Shown here one piece after another: positions 1 to 6,273 of a stretch of 13,888 bases of DNA; position 1 is the stretch's first letter, and each line of letters opens with the position of its first letter. Under the pieces are notes generated by a model that had not been told where the DNA came from, did not search any database, and saw nothing but the letters and a program-made list of their open reading frames with translations. This stretch comes from Anaerolineaceae bacterium (GTDB lineage: Bacteria > Chloroflexota > Anaerolineae > JAAYZQ01), in assembly GCA_012514775.1 (NCBI GenBank), contig JAAYZQ010000591.1, forward strand, positions 1 to 13,888. The letters run 5' to 3'. The position numbers and the translations under genes are program-made.

Positions 1-132
1 CAGTGTCGCGGCCTCGAATTCCTGAAAGGCGATTTCGGGGTGGGCGTGAAGCTGTGCGGCGATACCGATCAGCTCCTCGCGGTTAGCGTCAATTGCGGCG
101 CAGGCAAGCTGTTTGAACCTGTTTTCACTCAT
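1..132 (-). CDS. M20 family metallopeptidase/amidohydrolase, N-terminal fragment
   Basis: The first 44 codons run off the left edge, so most of the protein is outside the window. The visible part contains LHAHPEIAFQEFEAA at residues 28-42. This is the conserved N-terminal segment of M20 amidohydrolases of the AbgB/HipO/PM20D2 type, which hydrolyse N-acyl amino acids or dipeptide-like amides with bound metal. The metal ligands lie further downstream and cannot be checked. The ATG at 132-130 overlaps the TGA of the upstream permease gene (131-129) in an ATGA arrangement, so translation is probably coupled. The position at the end of a peptide-import operon suggests that it hydrolyses the imported peptide or amide; that is inference. 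The family is fairly sure, the substrate unknown. Confidence 0.8.
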   Translation of the reverse strand, partial: MSENRFKQLACAAIDANREELIGIAAQLHAHPEIAFQEFEAATL

Positions 133-1064
133 CGCTCCACCTTGTACGGATCTAGCGCGTCCCGCAGGCCGTCGCCGATGAAATTGATGGCAATGACGGT
201 CACAAAGATCATGAGGCCGGGGAAAATGGCGGTCCACGGCGCACGCGTCATGAGCGTCTGGGCGTTCTTGAGCATGTTGCCCCAGGTGGGGGTTGGCGGC
301 TGCACGCCAAAGCCAAGGTAGCTCAGGCCCGACTCGGTGATGATCGAGGTCGCCACCCGGAAGGTGGCAGCGACAATAATGGGGCTCAGGGCGTTTGGCA
401 GCAGGTGGCGCAGCATGATCCGCGGGTTGGGCACGCCCAGGCAGCGCGATGCCTCGGTGAACTCTTTTTCCTTGAGTGACAGGAAAGAGGCGCGCACCAG
501 ACGGGCAACCTGCATCCATGCCAGTATCGCAATAACCAGGACGATGGACAGGATGCTGGCCATCGCCGTACCGCGCAGACGCTCGATGGGCAGATCGCGC
601 AGTGCCAGGGACAGGATAATCAGGATAAAGAGCTGGGGAAAGGCGAGCATCATGTCGGTGAAGCGCATCAGGAGGTTGTCTACCCAGCCGCCGTAAAAGC
701 CGGCCAACCCACCGATGGTCGCGCCTACGACGACGGCCAGGCCCATGGCCATCACCCCTATGGCCAGCGACACGCGACCACCGTACAGGACGCGCGTAAA
801 CAGGTCGCGACCCAGCTCGTCGGTGCCCATAATGTGCGCCCTCGAAGGCGGCTCCAGCATGCTGTCCAGCGAGGTCTTTTGTGGATCGTAGGGCGTGATG
901 ACGGGGGCAAAAATGGCCGCCAGGCTGAACATGCAAAAGATGGTCAGGCCGACCATGGCCGGACGGTGGCGGCGAAAGGCGCGCCACACCAGTTGTGCCA
1001 TCGACTGCTCTTTGCGGTACAGCTGCACTTGCACCGGGCCCGTCACTCGAACAGTTTCTGTCAT
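129..1064 (-). CDS. Oligopeptide/dipeptide ABC transporter permease, DppC/OppC type
   Basis: This 311-residue protein is the second membrane subunit of a peptide-class ABC importer in the cytoplasmic membrane. It begins with about 35 cytoplasmic residues, then a first membrane helix (about 37-58). Next comes the family hallmark HIMGTDELGRDLFTRVLYGG (77-96), followed by further hydrophobic segments. The EAA loop that docks on the ATPase is at about 204-226 (EASRCLG...HLLPNAL). The C-terminal GDGLRDALDP is typical of DppC. The ATG at 1064 follows AGGAG with 7-nt spacing. There are 27 nt between this gene and the DppB-type gene upstream, and the stop overlaps the peptidase start. The substrate is not determinable from sequence; peptides are the best guess, although nickel, sugar or opine importers share this fold. 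Confidence 0.93.
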   Translation of the reverse strand: MTETVRVTGPVQVQLYRKEQSMAQLVWRAFRRHRPAMVGLTIFCMFSLAAIFAPVITPYDPQKTSLDSMLEPPSRAHIMGTDELGRDLFTRVLYGGRVSLAIGVMAMGLAVVVGATIGGLAGFYGGWVDNLLMRFTDMMLAFPQLFILIILSLALRDLPIERLRGTAMASILSIVLVIAILAWMQVARLVRASFLSLKEKEFTEASRCLGVPNPRIMLRHLLPNALSPIIVAATFRVATSIITESGLSYLGFGVQPPTPTWGNMLKNAQTLMTRAPWTAIFPGLMIFVTVIAINFIGDGLRDALDPYKVER

Positions 1065-1091
1065 GCTCGATCTCCTCTGCTCAGTGGCGGC

Positions 1092-2339
1092 TCAATCGTA
1101 GCGGATCCGCGGATCCAAAAAGCCATGGACGATGTCGGCGACCAGGTTAAAGAGCACGATGAGGGTCGCGTTGATCATCACGATGCCCATCAGGACAGAA
1201 TAGTCCACCCGTTCGGCTGACCGGAAAAAGAGCTTACCCATACCCGGCCAGGAAAAGATCGTCTCGGTAAACAGTGCGCCGCCAAACAGGATAGGCAGCT
1301 CCAGAGCCAGGATGGTGATGATGGGAATGGCGGCATTCTTCAGGGCGTGGGCCAGGATCACCGCCCGCTCTGAGAGCCCCTTGGCCCGCGCCGTCCGGAT
1401 GTAGTCCTCGTGGATCACGTCGAGCATGCTGGAGCGCATGTAGCGGATGTATTGAGCGGCACCAAAGACGCTGAGCATGACCACCGGCAGGATCAGATGG
1501 TGGATCCGGTCCCAGAAGGGCGTGTAGCCCAGCTCCTGTCTCAGCCGCACGTCCACCATGCCCCCGCCTGGGAACAGCGGGGCTCCCGCCCGTTCTCCGG
1601 CCCACGCCGGCCACTGGAGGCCGTTGTGAAAGACAATGATCAAGATCAACCCAAACCAGAAGATGGGGATCGAGCGTCCAGCATAAGCCAAGATAGTGAA
1701 CACGTGGTCAAATATCGAGTATTGCTTCAATGCCGAAATGATGCCGATGGGAATAGCGACGATCAGCTCTCCGACGATAGCTACGGTCATCAGCAGCAGA
1801 GTCGCCGGCAGGCGCTCCAGGATAATGATCAGGGCCGAGCGGCGCTCCACATTTGATTGCCCAAAGTCGCCGCGCAAGACGCCAAATAACCAGTGAAAAT
1901 AGCGGCTGTCGAAGGGGTTGACGCGGATGGACAAATTCTCGCGGGGCGTCCAGCCGGTGATTCGCTCTGGCACGTAGAGCAGCTTGACCCATTTTTCACC
2001 GTCTGCAGTCGTCGTTCCATCCACGATTGCCGCCGTCGTTCCGCCGTCGATAGGCCCCACCTCCACAGGCGCCCGGCCCCCCGACGCTTCGGCCTTGTTC
2101 CACAGCACCACATCGGTCGTCAGGGTGCCCGAGCTTCCACGAAAGTTGAAAAAGGCGGGCTGGCGCAGGCCCAGCCGGAACTCGAGCATGGCCATGTCTT
2201 CGGGCGTGATGTTCGGGTTCTGCTCGTACATGGCCAGTGGATCGACAGGGCTGATCATGATCAGCCCAAAGACGACCACGCTGATAAACAGCAAAACGGG
2301 GATAGCCTGCAAGGTACGGCGCATGATGTATTGTGTCAC
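1092..2339 (-). CDS. Oligopeptide/dipeptide ABC transporter permease, DppB/OppB type, with SH3-like insert
   Basis: This is the first membrane subunit of the peptide importer. I start it at the GTG at 2339-2337 (415 residues), because AGGAGG lies 7 nt upstream and the protein then opens MTQYIMRRTLQAIPVLL, as the family does. The upstream in-frame ATG at 2387 falls in the loop of a stable hairpin and lacks a ribosome site. Helix 1 is at about 10-30, the core helices from about 165 onward, and the EAA loop at about 312-337. The protein ends HGFLDPRIRYD, a standard DppB tail. It is longer than the usual 305-340 residues because about 80 residues (62-145) are inserted between GLRQP and YFHWLFGVLRGDFGQS, in the extracytoplasmic loop. 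Residues 93-139 of the insert resemble a bacterial SH3 fold (DGEKWVKLL...ITGWTPRENLSI). Confidence 0.92.
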   Translation of the reverse strand: MTQYIMRRTLQAIPVLLFISVVVFGLIMISPVDPLAMYEQNPNITPEDMAMLEFRLGLRQPAFFNFRGSSGTLTTDVVLWNKAEASGGRAPVEVGPIDGGTTAAIVDGTTTADGEKWVKLLYVPERITGWTPRENLSIRVNPFDSRYFHWLFGVLRGDFGQSNVERRSALIIILERLPATLLLMTVAIVGELIVAIPIGIISALKQYSIFDHVFTILAYAGRSIPIFWFGLILIIVFHNGLQWPAWAGERAGAPLFPGGGMVDVRLRQELGYTPFWDRIHHLILPVVMLSVFGAAQYIRYMRSSMLDVIHEDYIRTARAKGLSERAVILAHALKNAAIPIITILALELPILFGGALFTETIFSWPGMGKLFFRSAERVDYSVLMGIVMINATLIVLFNLVADIVHGFLDPRIRYD

Positions 2340-2373
2340 CCCGCTTCCTCCTGTCGTCGCTTCAGAGGAATGT

Positions 2374-2400
2374 AGGCGGGCGGTCATAGACCGCCCGCCT
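2374..2400 (-). promoter_or_regulatory. Intercistronic 12-bp hairpin between binding protein and permease
   Basis: Positions 2374-2385 pair perfectly with 2389-2400 around a 3-nt loop (AGGCGGGCGGTC and its complement). The hairpin lies in the 89-nt gap between the binding-protein stop (2429) and the permease GTG (2339). No U-run follows it on the minus strand, so it is not a classic terminator. Hairpins at this position in ABC operons commonly shield the binding-protein mRNA from 3' decay, or partly stop transcription, so that the binding protein outnumbers the permease. That role is inferred here. Confidence 0.65.
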
Positions 2401-2428
2401 GGGAACTTGTCAGATGCTCATCGAGTGG

Positions 2429-4246
2429 TTACTCTTCGATGTACCACTCTTCGGAATTCCAGGCCACTTCGGCCCAGATGTTCATGTTGTAGCCCATAAA
2501 CTTCTCGCGCAACAGGTCGATGTCGGCCCTGTCGTAGAGATAGATTTGCGGCCGCTCCTGGGCGATGCGCTCCGAGGCTTTCTGGTAGGCTTCTTTGCGC
2601 ACCTGTGGATCGGGGCTGCTGCCCGCGATTTGGAACGCAGCATCGGCCTCGTCATCGATCCAGCGCGAATAGTTGAACCCGGTACCCCCATTGTCGTCGC
2701 ACGGGATGTTGTCCGAGCCATAGTAACCGTGCATGTGGCTGTGCGGGTCGATGCTGTAGGTGGTGGTGAACATGACGATGTCGAACTGCCCGTGCTTGCG
2801 GAACGCGCCGCTGGCATAGCTGCCAAACAGCTCGGCGCTGGGCACGTTTTCGATGTACATCTCGATGCCAATCTCTGCCATCATCTCCAGCAGAACCTGC
2901 TGGGTCTGCTCGCGCAGGGCATTGCCCGAGGTGGTCTGGATCTTGAGCCTGAGGACCTTGCCCTCCTCGGCGTAGGCGCAACCGTGGCACTCGCGTATGC
3001 CGTCACCGTTCGTGTCGGTCCAGCCGGCCTCTTCCAGGAGTGCTTTGGCCTGCTCGGGATCGAAGGGGGTCGCCTCGATGGTCGGCGCGTAAGGTCCAAT
3101 GTTCATCTCAGTGGTGCCCACCGGGGCATAGCCGTACAGTAGCTTGTCGACAATAAGCTGTTTGTCGATGCCGAGCTCGATGGCCTCGCGGACCCTGGCA
3201 TCACCCAGGGCCCAATGCCACGAGGGTGTGTCCCGCAGAAACTCGACGCAAGGTGCATCGATTGTGGGATCGCGTAGGTTGAGGAGCAGCCGCTCGGTGC
3301 CGGTGCTGGGCGGCATGCTAATCTTGACGCCTCCCCAGCTCTGGGCCTCGGGAATGTCGGCTTCCGTCATGTCCCACACAAAGTCCAGCTCGCCGGTTTG
3401 TATGAGCTGCTTGCCCACCTCGCGGCTCTCGATCCAGCGCAGCACGATGGCGTCGAGATAGGGTTTGCCCTCCGGCTCCCACAGCTCATACTTCTCGTTG
3501 CGCACGATGGTCATGTGGTCGCCCGAACTCCACTCTTGCAACACAAAGGGGCCGAGAGACGGGTTAGAGGTGCGATTGTACTCCCACTCCTGCATCTTGG
3601 CCGGCTCGAGGCCAATGTGGCTGGGCAGGATGGCGGTGTCGAACAGGGTGATGAACGGCGCGTAGAACGTCTTCATCTTGATGACAAGGGTGTGCGGGTC
3701 GACGCACTCCAGCGACTCGATTTCGACGTACCCGGAGGTGCTCACCGTGCCGCTCTCGGGGTGCACAATGACGTCGTAGGTGAATTTGACGTCCTCGCAA
3801 TCAAAGGGATCGCCGTCGGACCAGACGATGTTGTCCTTTAGCTTGTAAGTGAGGGTCAGGCCGTCCTCAGAGACACCGCCGTTCTCCAGGTTGGGCACCT
3901 CTTTGGCAAGGTCCGGCCCATAGCTGCCGTCCGCCTGGACCTGCACCAGGCCGCGCTCGAAAAAGGCGCCGATGATGTCAGCCACCGTCTGAGTACGAAT
4001 GTATTCGTTCAACAACTCTGGCTCCTGGTAAAAGCCCATTACCAGGGTGCCCCCCTGCTTGTCAGCCCCAGGGGCCGGCGGCTCGGTCGGTACGGCCGTC
4101 GGCTCAGGTGCCTGGGTCGCCTGCTGTGCCTGCGCTTGGGTGGGAGCCGCCGGCGCTTGCGGCGCCGGGGTTGGCCCGCAAGCCACCAATAGCGTCAGAA
4201 CCAGGGTCAGGACCAACAGAGAGGTTCCCGCACATTTACCGGACAT
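2429..4246 (-). CDS. Peptide ABC transporter substrate-binding lipoprotein, family 5 (DppA/OppA type)
   Basis: This 605-residue extracytoplasmic binding protein delivers substrate to the two permeases encoded downstream. It has a lipoprotein signal peptide with lipobox LLVAC and the lipidated Cys at residue 23. A Pro/Gln/Ala/Thr-rich flexible linker follows (about 24-62). The SBP family 5 domain starts at GGTLVMGF (65-72). It contains WSDGDPFDCEDVKFTYD (142-158) and RVREAIELGIDKQLI (351-365), both standard for the family. DTNGDGIREC at 411-420 is a Ca-loop-like insertion that I associate with Chloroflexota binding proteins. The ATG at 4246 is preceded by AGGAGG with about 8-nt spacing. It is the first gene of its operon, about 360 nt below the best promoter candidate. 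Ligand specificity cannot be read from the sequence. Confidence 0.93.
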   Translation of the reverse strand: MSGKCAGTSLLVLTLVLTLLVACGPTPAPQAPAAPTQAQAQQATQAPEPTAVPTEPPAPGADKQGGTLVMGFYQEPELLNEYIRTQTVADIIGAFFERGLVQVQADGSYGPDLAKEVPNLENGGVSEDGLTLTYKLKDNIVWSDGDPFDCEDVKFTYDVIVHPESGTVSTSGYVEIESLECVDPHTLVIKMKTFYAPFITLFDTAILPSHIGLEPAKMQEWEYNRTSNPSLGPFVLQEWSSGDHMTIVRNEKYELWEPEGKPYLDAIVLRWIESREVGKQLIQTGELDFVWDMTEADIPEAQSWGGVKISMPPSTGTERLLLNLRDPTIDAPCVEFLRDTPSWHWALGDARVREAIELGIDKQLIVDKLLYGYAPVGTTEMNIGPYAPTIEATPFDPEQAKALLEEAGWTDTNGDGIRECHGCAYAEEGKVLRLKIQTTSGNALREQTQQVLLEMMAEIGIEMYIENVPSAELFGSYASGAFRKHGQFDIVMFTTTYSIDPHSHMHGYYGSDNIPCDDNGGTGFNYSRWIDDEADAAFQIAGSSPDPQVRKEAYQKASERIAQERPQIYLYDRADIDLLREKFMGYNMNIWAEVAWNSEEWYIEE

Positions 4247-4422
4247 TTCTTTCTCCTCCTTGCTACCTCATAGTAGTTCTTGGTCCCAGAACGTTCCAGC
4301 AACCTCTGTCTGAGACTACCTCCTTTCCCGGCACTCCGGGGCCGGTCCGATTTTTCATCAGGGGGGTACTATCACTCTGGCTGTGACCGGCCGTGAGATC
4401 AGGCCATTCGATGAAACAAATT

Positions 4423-4482
4423 GCCCAACCGATCGAGGGCCGCCATGTCGTTGCTCGGCGACACGCTCTCGACCGGTTGGGC
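4423..4482 (-). repeat. 15-bp inverted repeat in the peptide-operon leader
   Basis: GCCCAACCGATCGAG at 4423-4437 pairs with CTCGACCGGTTGGGC at 4468-4482 (14 of 15 positions; the exception is a wobble pair) across a 30-nt loop. On the minus strand the stem is followed by AATTTGTTTC, a moderately T-rich tract. It could act as a terminator/attenuator or RNA structure ahead of the binding-protein gene. The long loop makes it weaker than a standard terminator. As duplex DNA it could instead be an operator. Confidence 0.5.
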
Positions 4483-4610
4483 GAATAGCTCGCTCATATC
4501 CCGTTGAGGTTCTTCAGGTTGGCCCAGATCCTGGATGGAGCGATCATTAAACGGTCCCTGTCCCTTCTGCAACAACGCCAGAGGCCGACGGTCACCTGGA
4601 TAACGCACAG

Positions 4611-4639
4611 ATTATAGCACAGGGTCTTTAATTCCGCAA
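4611..4639 (-). promoter_or_regulatory. Leftward promoter with extended -10, probably for the peptide-transport operon
   Basis: On the minus strand, -35 TTGCGG (4639-4634) is followed by a 17-nt spacer and a perfect -10 TATAAT (4616-4611). The -10 is preceded by TGC, making it an extended -10 element. The transcript would start near 4604, leaving a leader of about 360 nt before the binding-protein ATG. No better promoter is visible between 4260 and 4600. It stands back to back with the his promoter, the two -35 boxes being about 35 nt apart. Confidence 0.6.
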
Positions 4640-4674
4640 ATCGAGGCCAAGAACCCCAAAGACTGGACACTGCT

Positions 4675-4703
4675 TTGACTTTTCCCGGAAGTTGTGTTAT
4701 TCT
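4675..4703 (+). promoter_or_regulatory. Histidine operon promoter with extended -10
   Basis: -35 TTGACT (4675-4680, 5 of 6 consensus) is followed by exactly 17 nt and TATTCT (4698-4703, 4 of 6). A TGT precedes the -10, giving an extended element. Transcription should begin around 4709-4713, at or just before the leader-peptide ATG at 4713, so the leader peptide may be translated from a leaderless or nearly leaderless 5' end. The promoter lies about 220 nt above hisZ, with the leader peptide and terminator in between. Confidence 0.7.
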
Positions 4704-4712
4704 ATCCGCCTT

Positions 4713-4814
4713 ATGATGGAGACAGGTAGCGCAGTTGGAGTCGTTGTCTGCGTTTTCCGGGGGGATGACCGCCGGCCCCTTTTGCTGTCCGCGATCCATC
4801 ACCATACGCCATAG
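4713..4814 (+). CDS. hisL: Putative histidine operon leader peptide (33 residues, three consecutive His codons)
   Basis: A short ORF starts with tandem ATG codons at 4713 and 4716, a few nt below the his promoter, and ends with TAG at 4812-4814. The peptide begins MMETGSAVGV and ends LLLSAIHHHTP. Its His codons (CAT CAC CAT) occupy 4797-4805, three sense codons from the stop. The end resembles the HHHHHHHPD end of the enterobacterial his leader peptide. A hairpin begins at the last base of the stop codon and an intrinsic terminator follows, then hisZ. The expected role is to sense charged tRNA-His through ribosome stalling at the His run; this is inferred from layout and is not a homology hit. 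Cautions: three His codons is fewer than in the classic case, and no Shine-Dalgarno precedes the ATG, so translation would have to be leaderless. Confidence 0.6.
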   Translation: MMETGSAVGVVVCVFRGDDRRPLLLSAIHHHTP

Positions 4815-4865
4815 GATGAGCCACGGCGCCCGGTAGGTCGCTGGCTTTTGCCACGGGGCTCATCC
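4814..4865 (+). promoter_or_regulatory. Leader hairpin directly after the leader-peptide stop
   Basis: GGATGAGCC (4814-4822) pairs perfectly with GGCTCATCC (4857-4865), 9 bp. The 34-nt interior contains a small TGGC-TTTT-GCCA hairpin. The 5' arm begins at the last base of the leader-peptide stop codon, so a terminating ribosome would cover it, while one stalled on the His codons would leave most of it free. An alternative hairpin, 4851-4857 with 4864-4869, shares its 3' arm. This is the mutually exclusive kind of structure expected of an attenuator. Confidence 0.55.
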
Positions 4866-4869
4866 CTGG

Positions 4870-4896
4870 AGACTGGTCGAGAGACCGGTCTTTTTT
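4870..4896 (+). terminator. Intrinsic terminator upstream of hisZ (attenuator)
   Basis: AGACTGGTC (4870-4878) pairs with GACCGGTCT (4883-4891) through nine pairs, one of them G-U. The loop is a GAGA tetraloop, and a T-run directly follows (4891-4896). It lies 28 nt before the hisZ ATG and downstream of the his promoter, so it would end his transcripts early unless prevented. No gene ends just upstream other than the leader peptide, which argues for attenuation rather than simple termination. Confidence 0.8.
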
Positions 4897-4924
4897 GTTC
4901 TCATCAACCGGGAGGTTGGAACCT

Positions 4925-6238
4925 ATGGAGCCTGATATGCTCGATCCTTCACCTGGGGCCAGGCGCAGCCAGATACCCCGGGGCGTCCAGGACCGGTTCC
5001 TGGGCGAAGCGGCCCGCCGGCGCCGGGCCGAGGCCGCGCTGCGAGACTGCTTTGCCCGCTGGGGGTACCGGGAGATCATTCCCCCCACCTTCGAGTTCTA
5101 TGACAACCTGGCCGTGGGTGCCGGCCCCCGGCTGCGGCAGGCCACCTACCGCTTTTTCGATCGACACGGCCGGACGCTGGCCCTCCGGCCCGATTTCACA
5201 CCCCAGGTGGCCCGCATCGTCGCCACCAAGCTGTTCGATCAGCCCATGCCCCTGCGTTGTTCCTACGTGGGCAGCCTCTTTCGCTACGAAGAGCCCCAGG
5301 CCGGGCGCCAGCGCGAGTTCACCCAGGCCGGGGTCGAGCTGGTGGGCGCCGACACCTTTGGCGCCGACGCCGAGATCGTGGCCCTGTCCCTCGCCGCCCT
5401 GGACGCCCTGGGGCTGGACGGCGTGCAGATCAACCTGGGCCAGATGGCCTTCTTCCGGGCCCTCGCCGGCCATCTGCCGGAAGATGCCCTGGCGGCCATC
5501 CGCGACGCCATCGACCGCAAGAACCAGGCGCGCCTGGGAGCCGCCATCGCCGGCGCCGGGACCGCCCTGGATCGCCCCCGGGCCGGCCTGCTCCTCCGCC
5601 TGCCGGGGCTCATGGGCCAGCAGGAGATCCTCGAAGAGGCGGGGCACCTGTCCGCCGCCCTGTCCGCGCCAGAGCCGGCCCTGGCCGCCCTGGACAGGCT
5701 GGCCCGCGTCTACCGCCGGCTGCAAGCCTACGGCGTCGCCCATCGCGTGATCCTCGACCTGGGCGAGGTGCGGGGCATGGACTATTACACGGGCATCACC
5801 TTCCGCGGCATGGTGCCCGGCCTGGGCTGGCCGGTGGTCAGCGGCGGCCGCTACGACGACCTCGTCGCCCGGTTCGGCCGCCCGCTGCCGGCCGTGGGCT
5901 TTGGACTGAGCGTCGGCAGGGCCCTCCTGGCCCTGCCCCGCGGCGAGGGGCCGTCGCTGGCGCCGCACCTGCTGTCCCACGGCTGCGACCGGCCCGATTG
6001 CCTGGCCCTCGTGGGCGAGCTGCGCCGGCGCGGCTGCCACATCGAAGTCGATCCCCTCGGGCTCGATCGCGACGGCCTGGCTCTGGCTGCCCGCCAGAAA
6101 AAGATCCCCCGCACCCTACGCTGCGCGGGCGATGCCTGGCTGCTGGCCGGCGCCGAGGGCGAGCGGGCGGTGACGGCGCGGGAGTTGCTGCAACTGGCCG
6201 AATCCTGGGCACAGCCCGGACAGGAAGGGCCGTCGTGA
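4925..6238 (+). CDS. hisZ: ATP phosphoribosyltransferase regulatory subunit HisZ
   Basis: HisZ is a histidyl-tRNA synthetase paralogue that forms the octameric ATP phosphoribosyltransferase with short-form HisG and carries feedback inhibition by histidine. The 437 residues show the class II synthetase core: RGVQDRF (19-25), LRPDFTPQVAR (88-97, with HisZ-type DFT instead of the EGT of HisRS), FRYEEPQAGRQREFTQAGVELVG (119-141), RGMDYYTG (283-290) and SGGRYDDLVARFG (306-318). The motif 3 region reads GFGLSVGR, lacking the Glu of the GLER of HisRS. The C-terminal part, about 355-424, resembles a degenerate anticodon-binding domain. I start at the ATG at 4925, after GGGAGG with 9-nt spacing; an in-frame ATG at 4895 lies in the terminator U-run. 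It heads the his operon, with short hisG 35 nt downstream, which decides against its being HisRS. Confidence 0.92.
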   Translation: MEPDMLDPSPGARRSQIPRGVQDRFLGEAARRRRAEAALRDCFARWGYREIIPPTFEFYDNLAVGAGPRLRQATYRFFDRHGRTLALRPDFTPQVARIVATKLFDQPMPLRCSYVGSLFRYEEPQAGRQREFTQAGVELVGADTFGADAEIVALSLAALDALGLDGVQINLGQMAFFRALAGHLPEDALAAIRDAIDRKNQARLGAAIAGAGTALDRPRAGLLLRLPGLMGQQEILEEAGHLSAALSAPEPALAALDRLARVYRRLQAYGVAHRVILDLGEVRGMDYYTGITFRGMVPGLGWPVVSGGRYDDLVARFGRPLPAVGFGLSVGRALLALPRGEGPSLAPHLLSHGCDRPDCLALVGELRRRGCHIEVDPLGLDRDGLALAARQKKIPRTLRCAGDAWLLAGAEGERAVTARELLQLAESWAQPGQEGPS

Positions 6239-6273
6239 GGCCGGCCCTCATGAACAAGTCGGAGGGAGCGAAC

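Larger units (their letters stand above)
4247..4712. other. Divergent control region between the peptide-transport and histidine operons
   Basis: This 466-nt stretch has no convincing protein gene and is visibly less GC-rich than its surroundings. It holds a leftward promoter (4611-4639), a rightward promoter (4675-4703) and a 15-bp inverted repeat (4423-4482). On the minus strand a 69-codon GTG ORF (4399-4608) and a 17-codon ATG ORF (4494-4547) are open. Neither resembles a known protein. The 69-codon frame would start almost at the predicted transcript 5' end without a ribosome site. The 17-codon frame has only a weak GGGA upstream and ends 12 nt before the inverted repeat. I treat the stretch mainly as the 5' leader of the peptide-transport mRNA. 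Confidence 0.6.

Noticed and set aside
1098..1116. GCGGATCC direct repeat
   Set aside because: It lies within the C-terminal codons of the DppB-type gene (encoding DPRIR) and is explained by coding.
4282..4296. GAACGTTC palindrome as an SOS-type operator
   Set aside because: LexA-type boxes of the GAAC...GTTC class have a spacer between the half-sites; this palindrome has none and stands alone.
4494..4805. 103-codon minus-strand ORF antisense to the his leader
   Set aside because: It spans both divergent promoters, has no recognisable motif, and no promoter lies upstream of it on that strand.
4914..4924. TTGGAACC resembling the TGGNACC core of a T-box
   Set aside because: It lies downstream of the terminator, at the hisZ ribosome site, and none of the T-box stem I/specifier elements is visible upstream.
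5257..6273. In-frame upstream extension of hisG across hisZ
   Set aside because: The extension is Arg/Pro/Gly-rich out-of-frame translation of hisZ. The GTG at 6274 has a good ribosome site and gives the family N-terminus.
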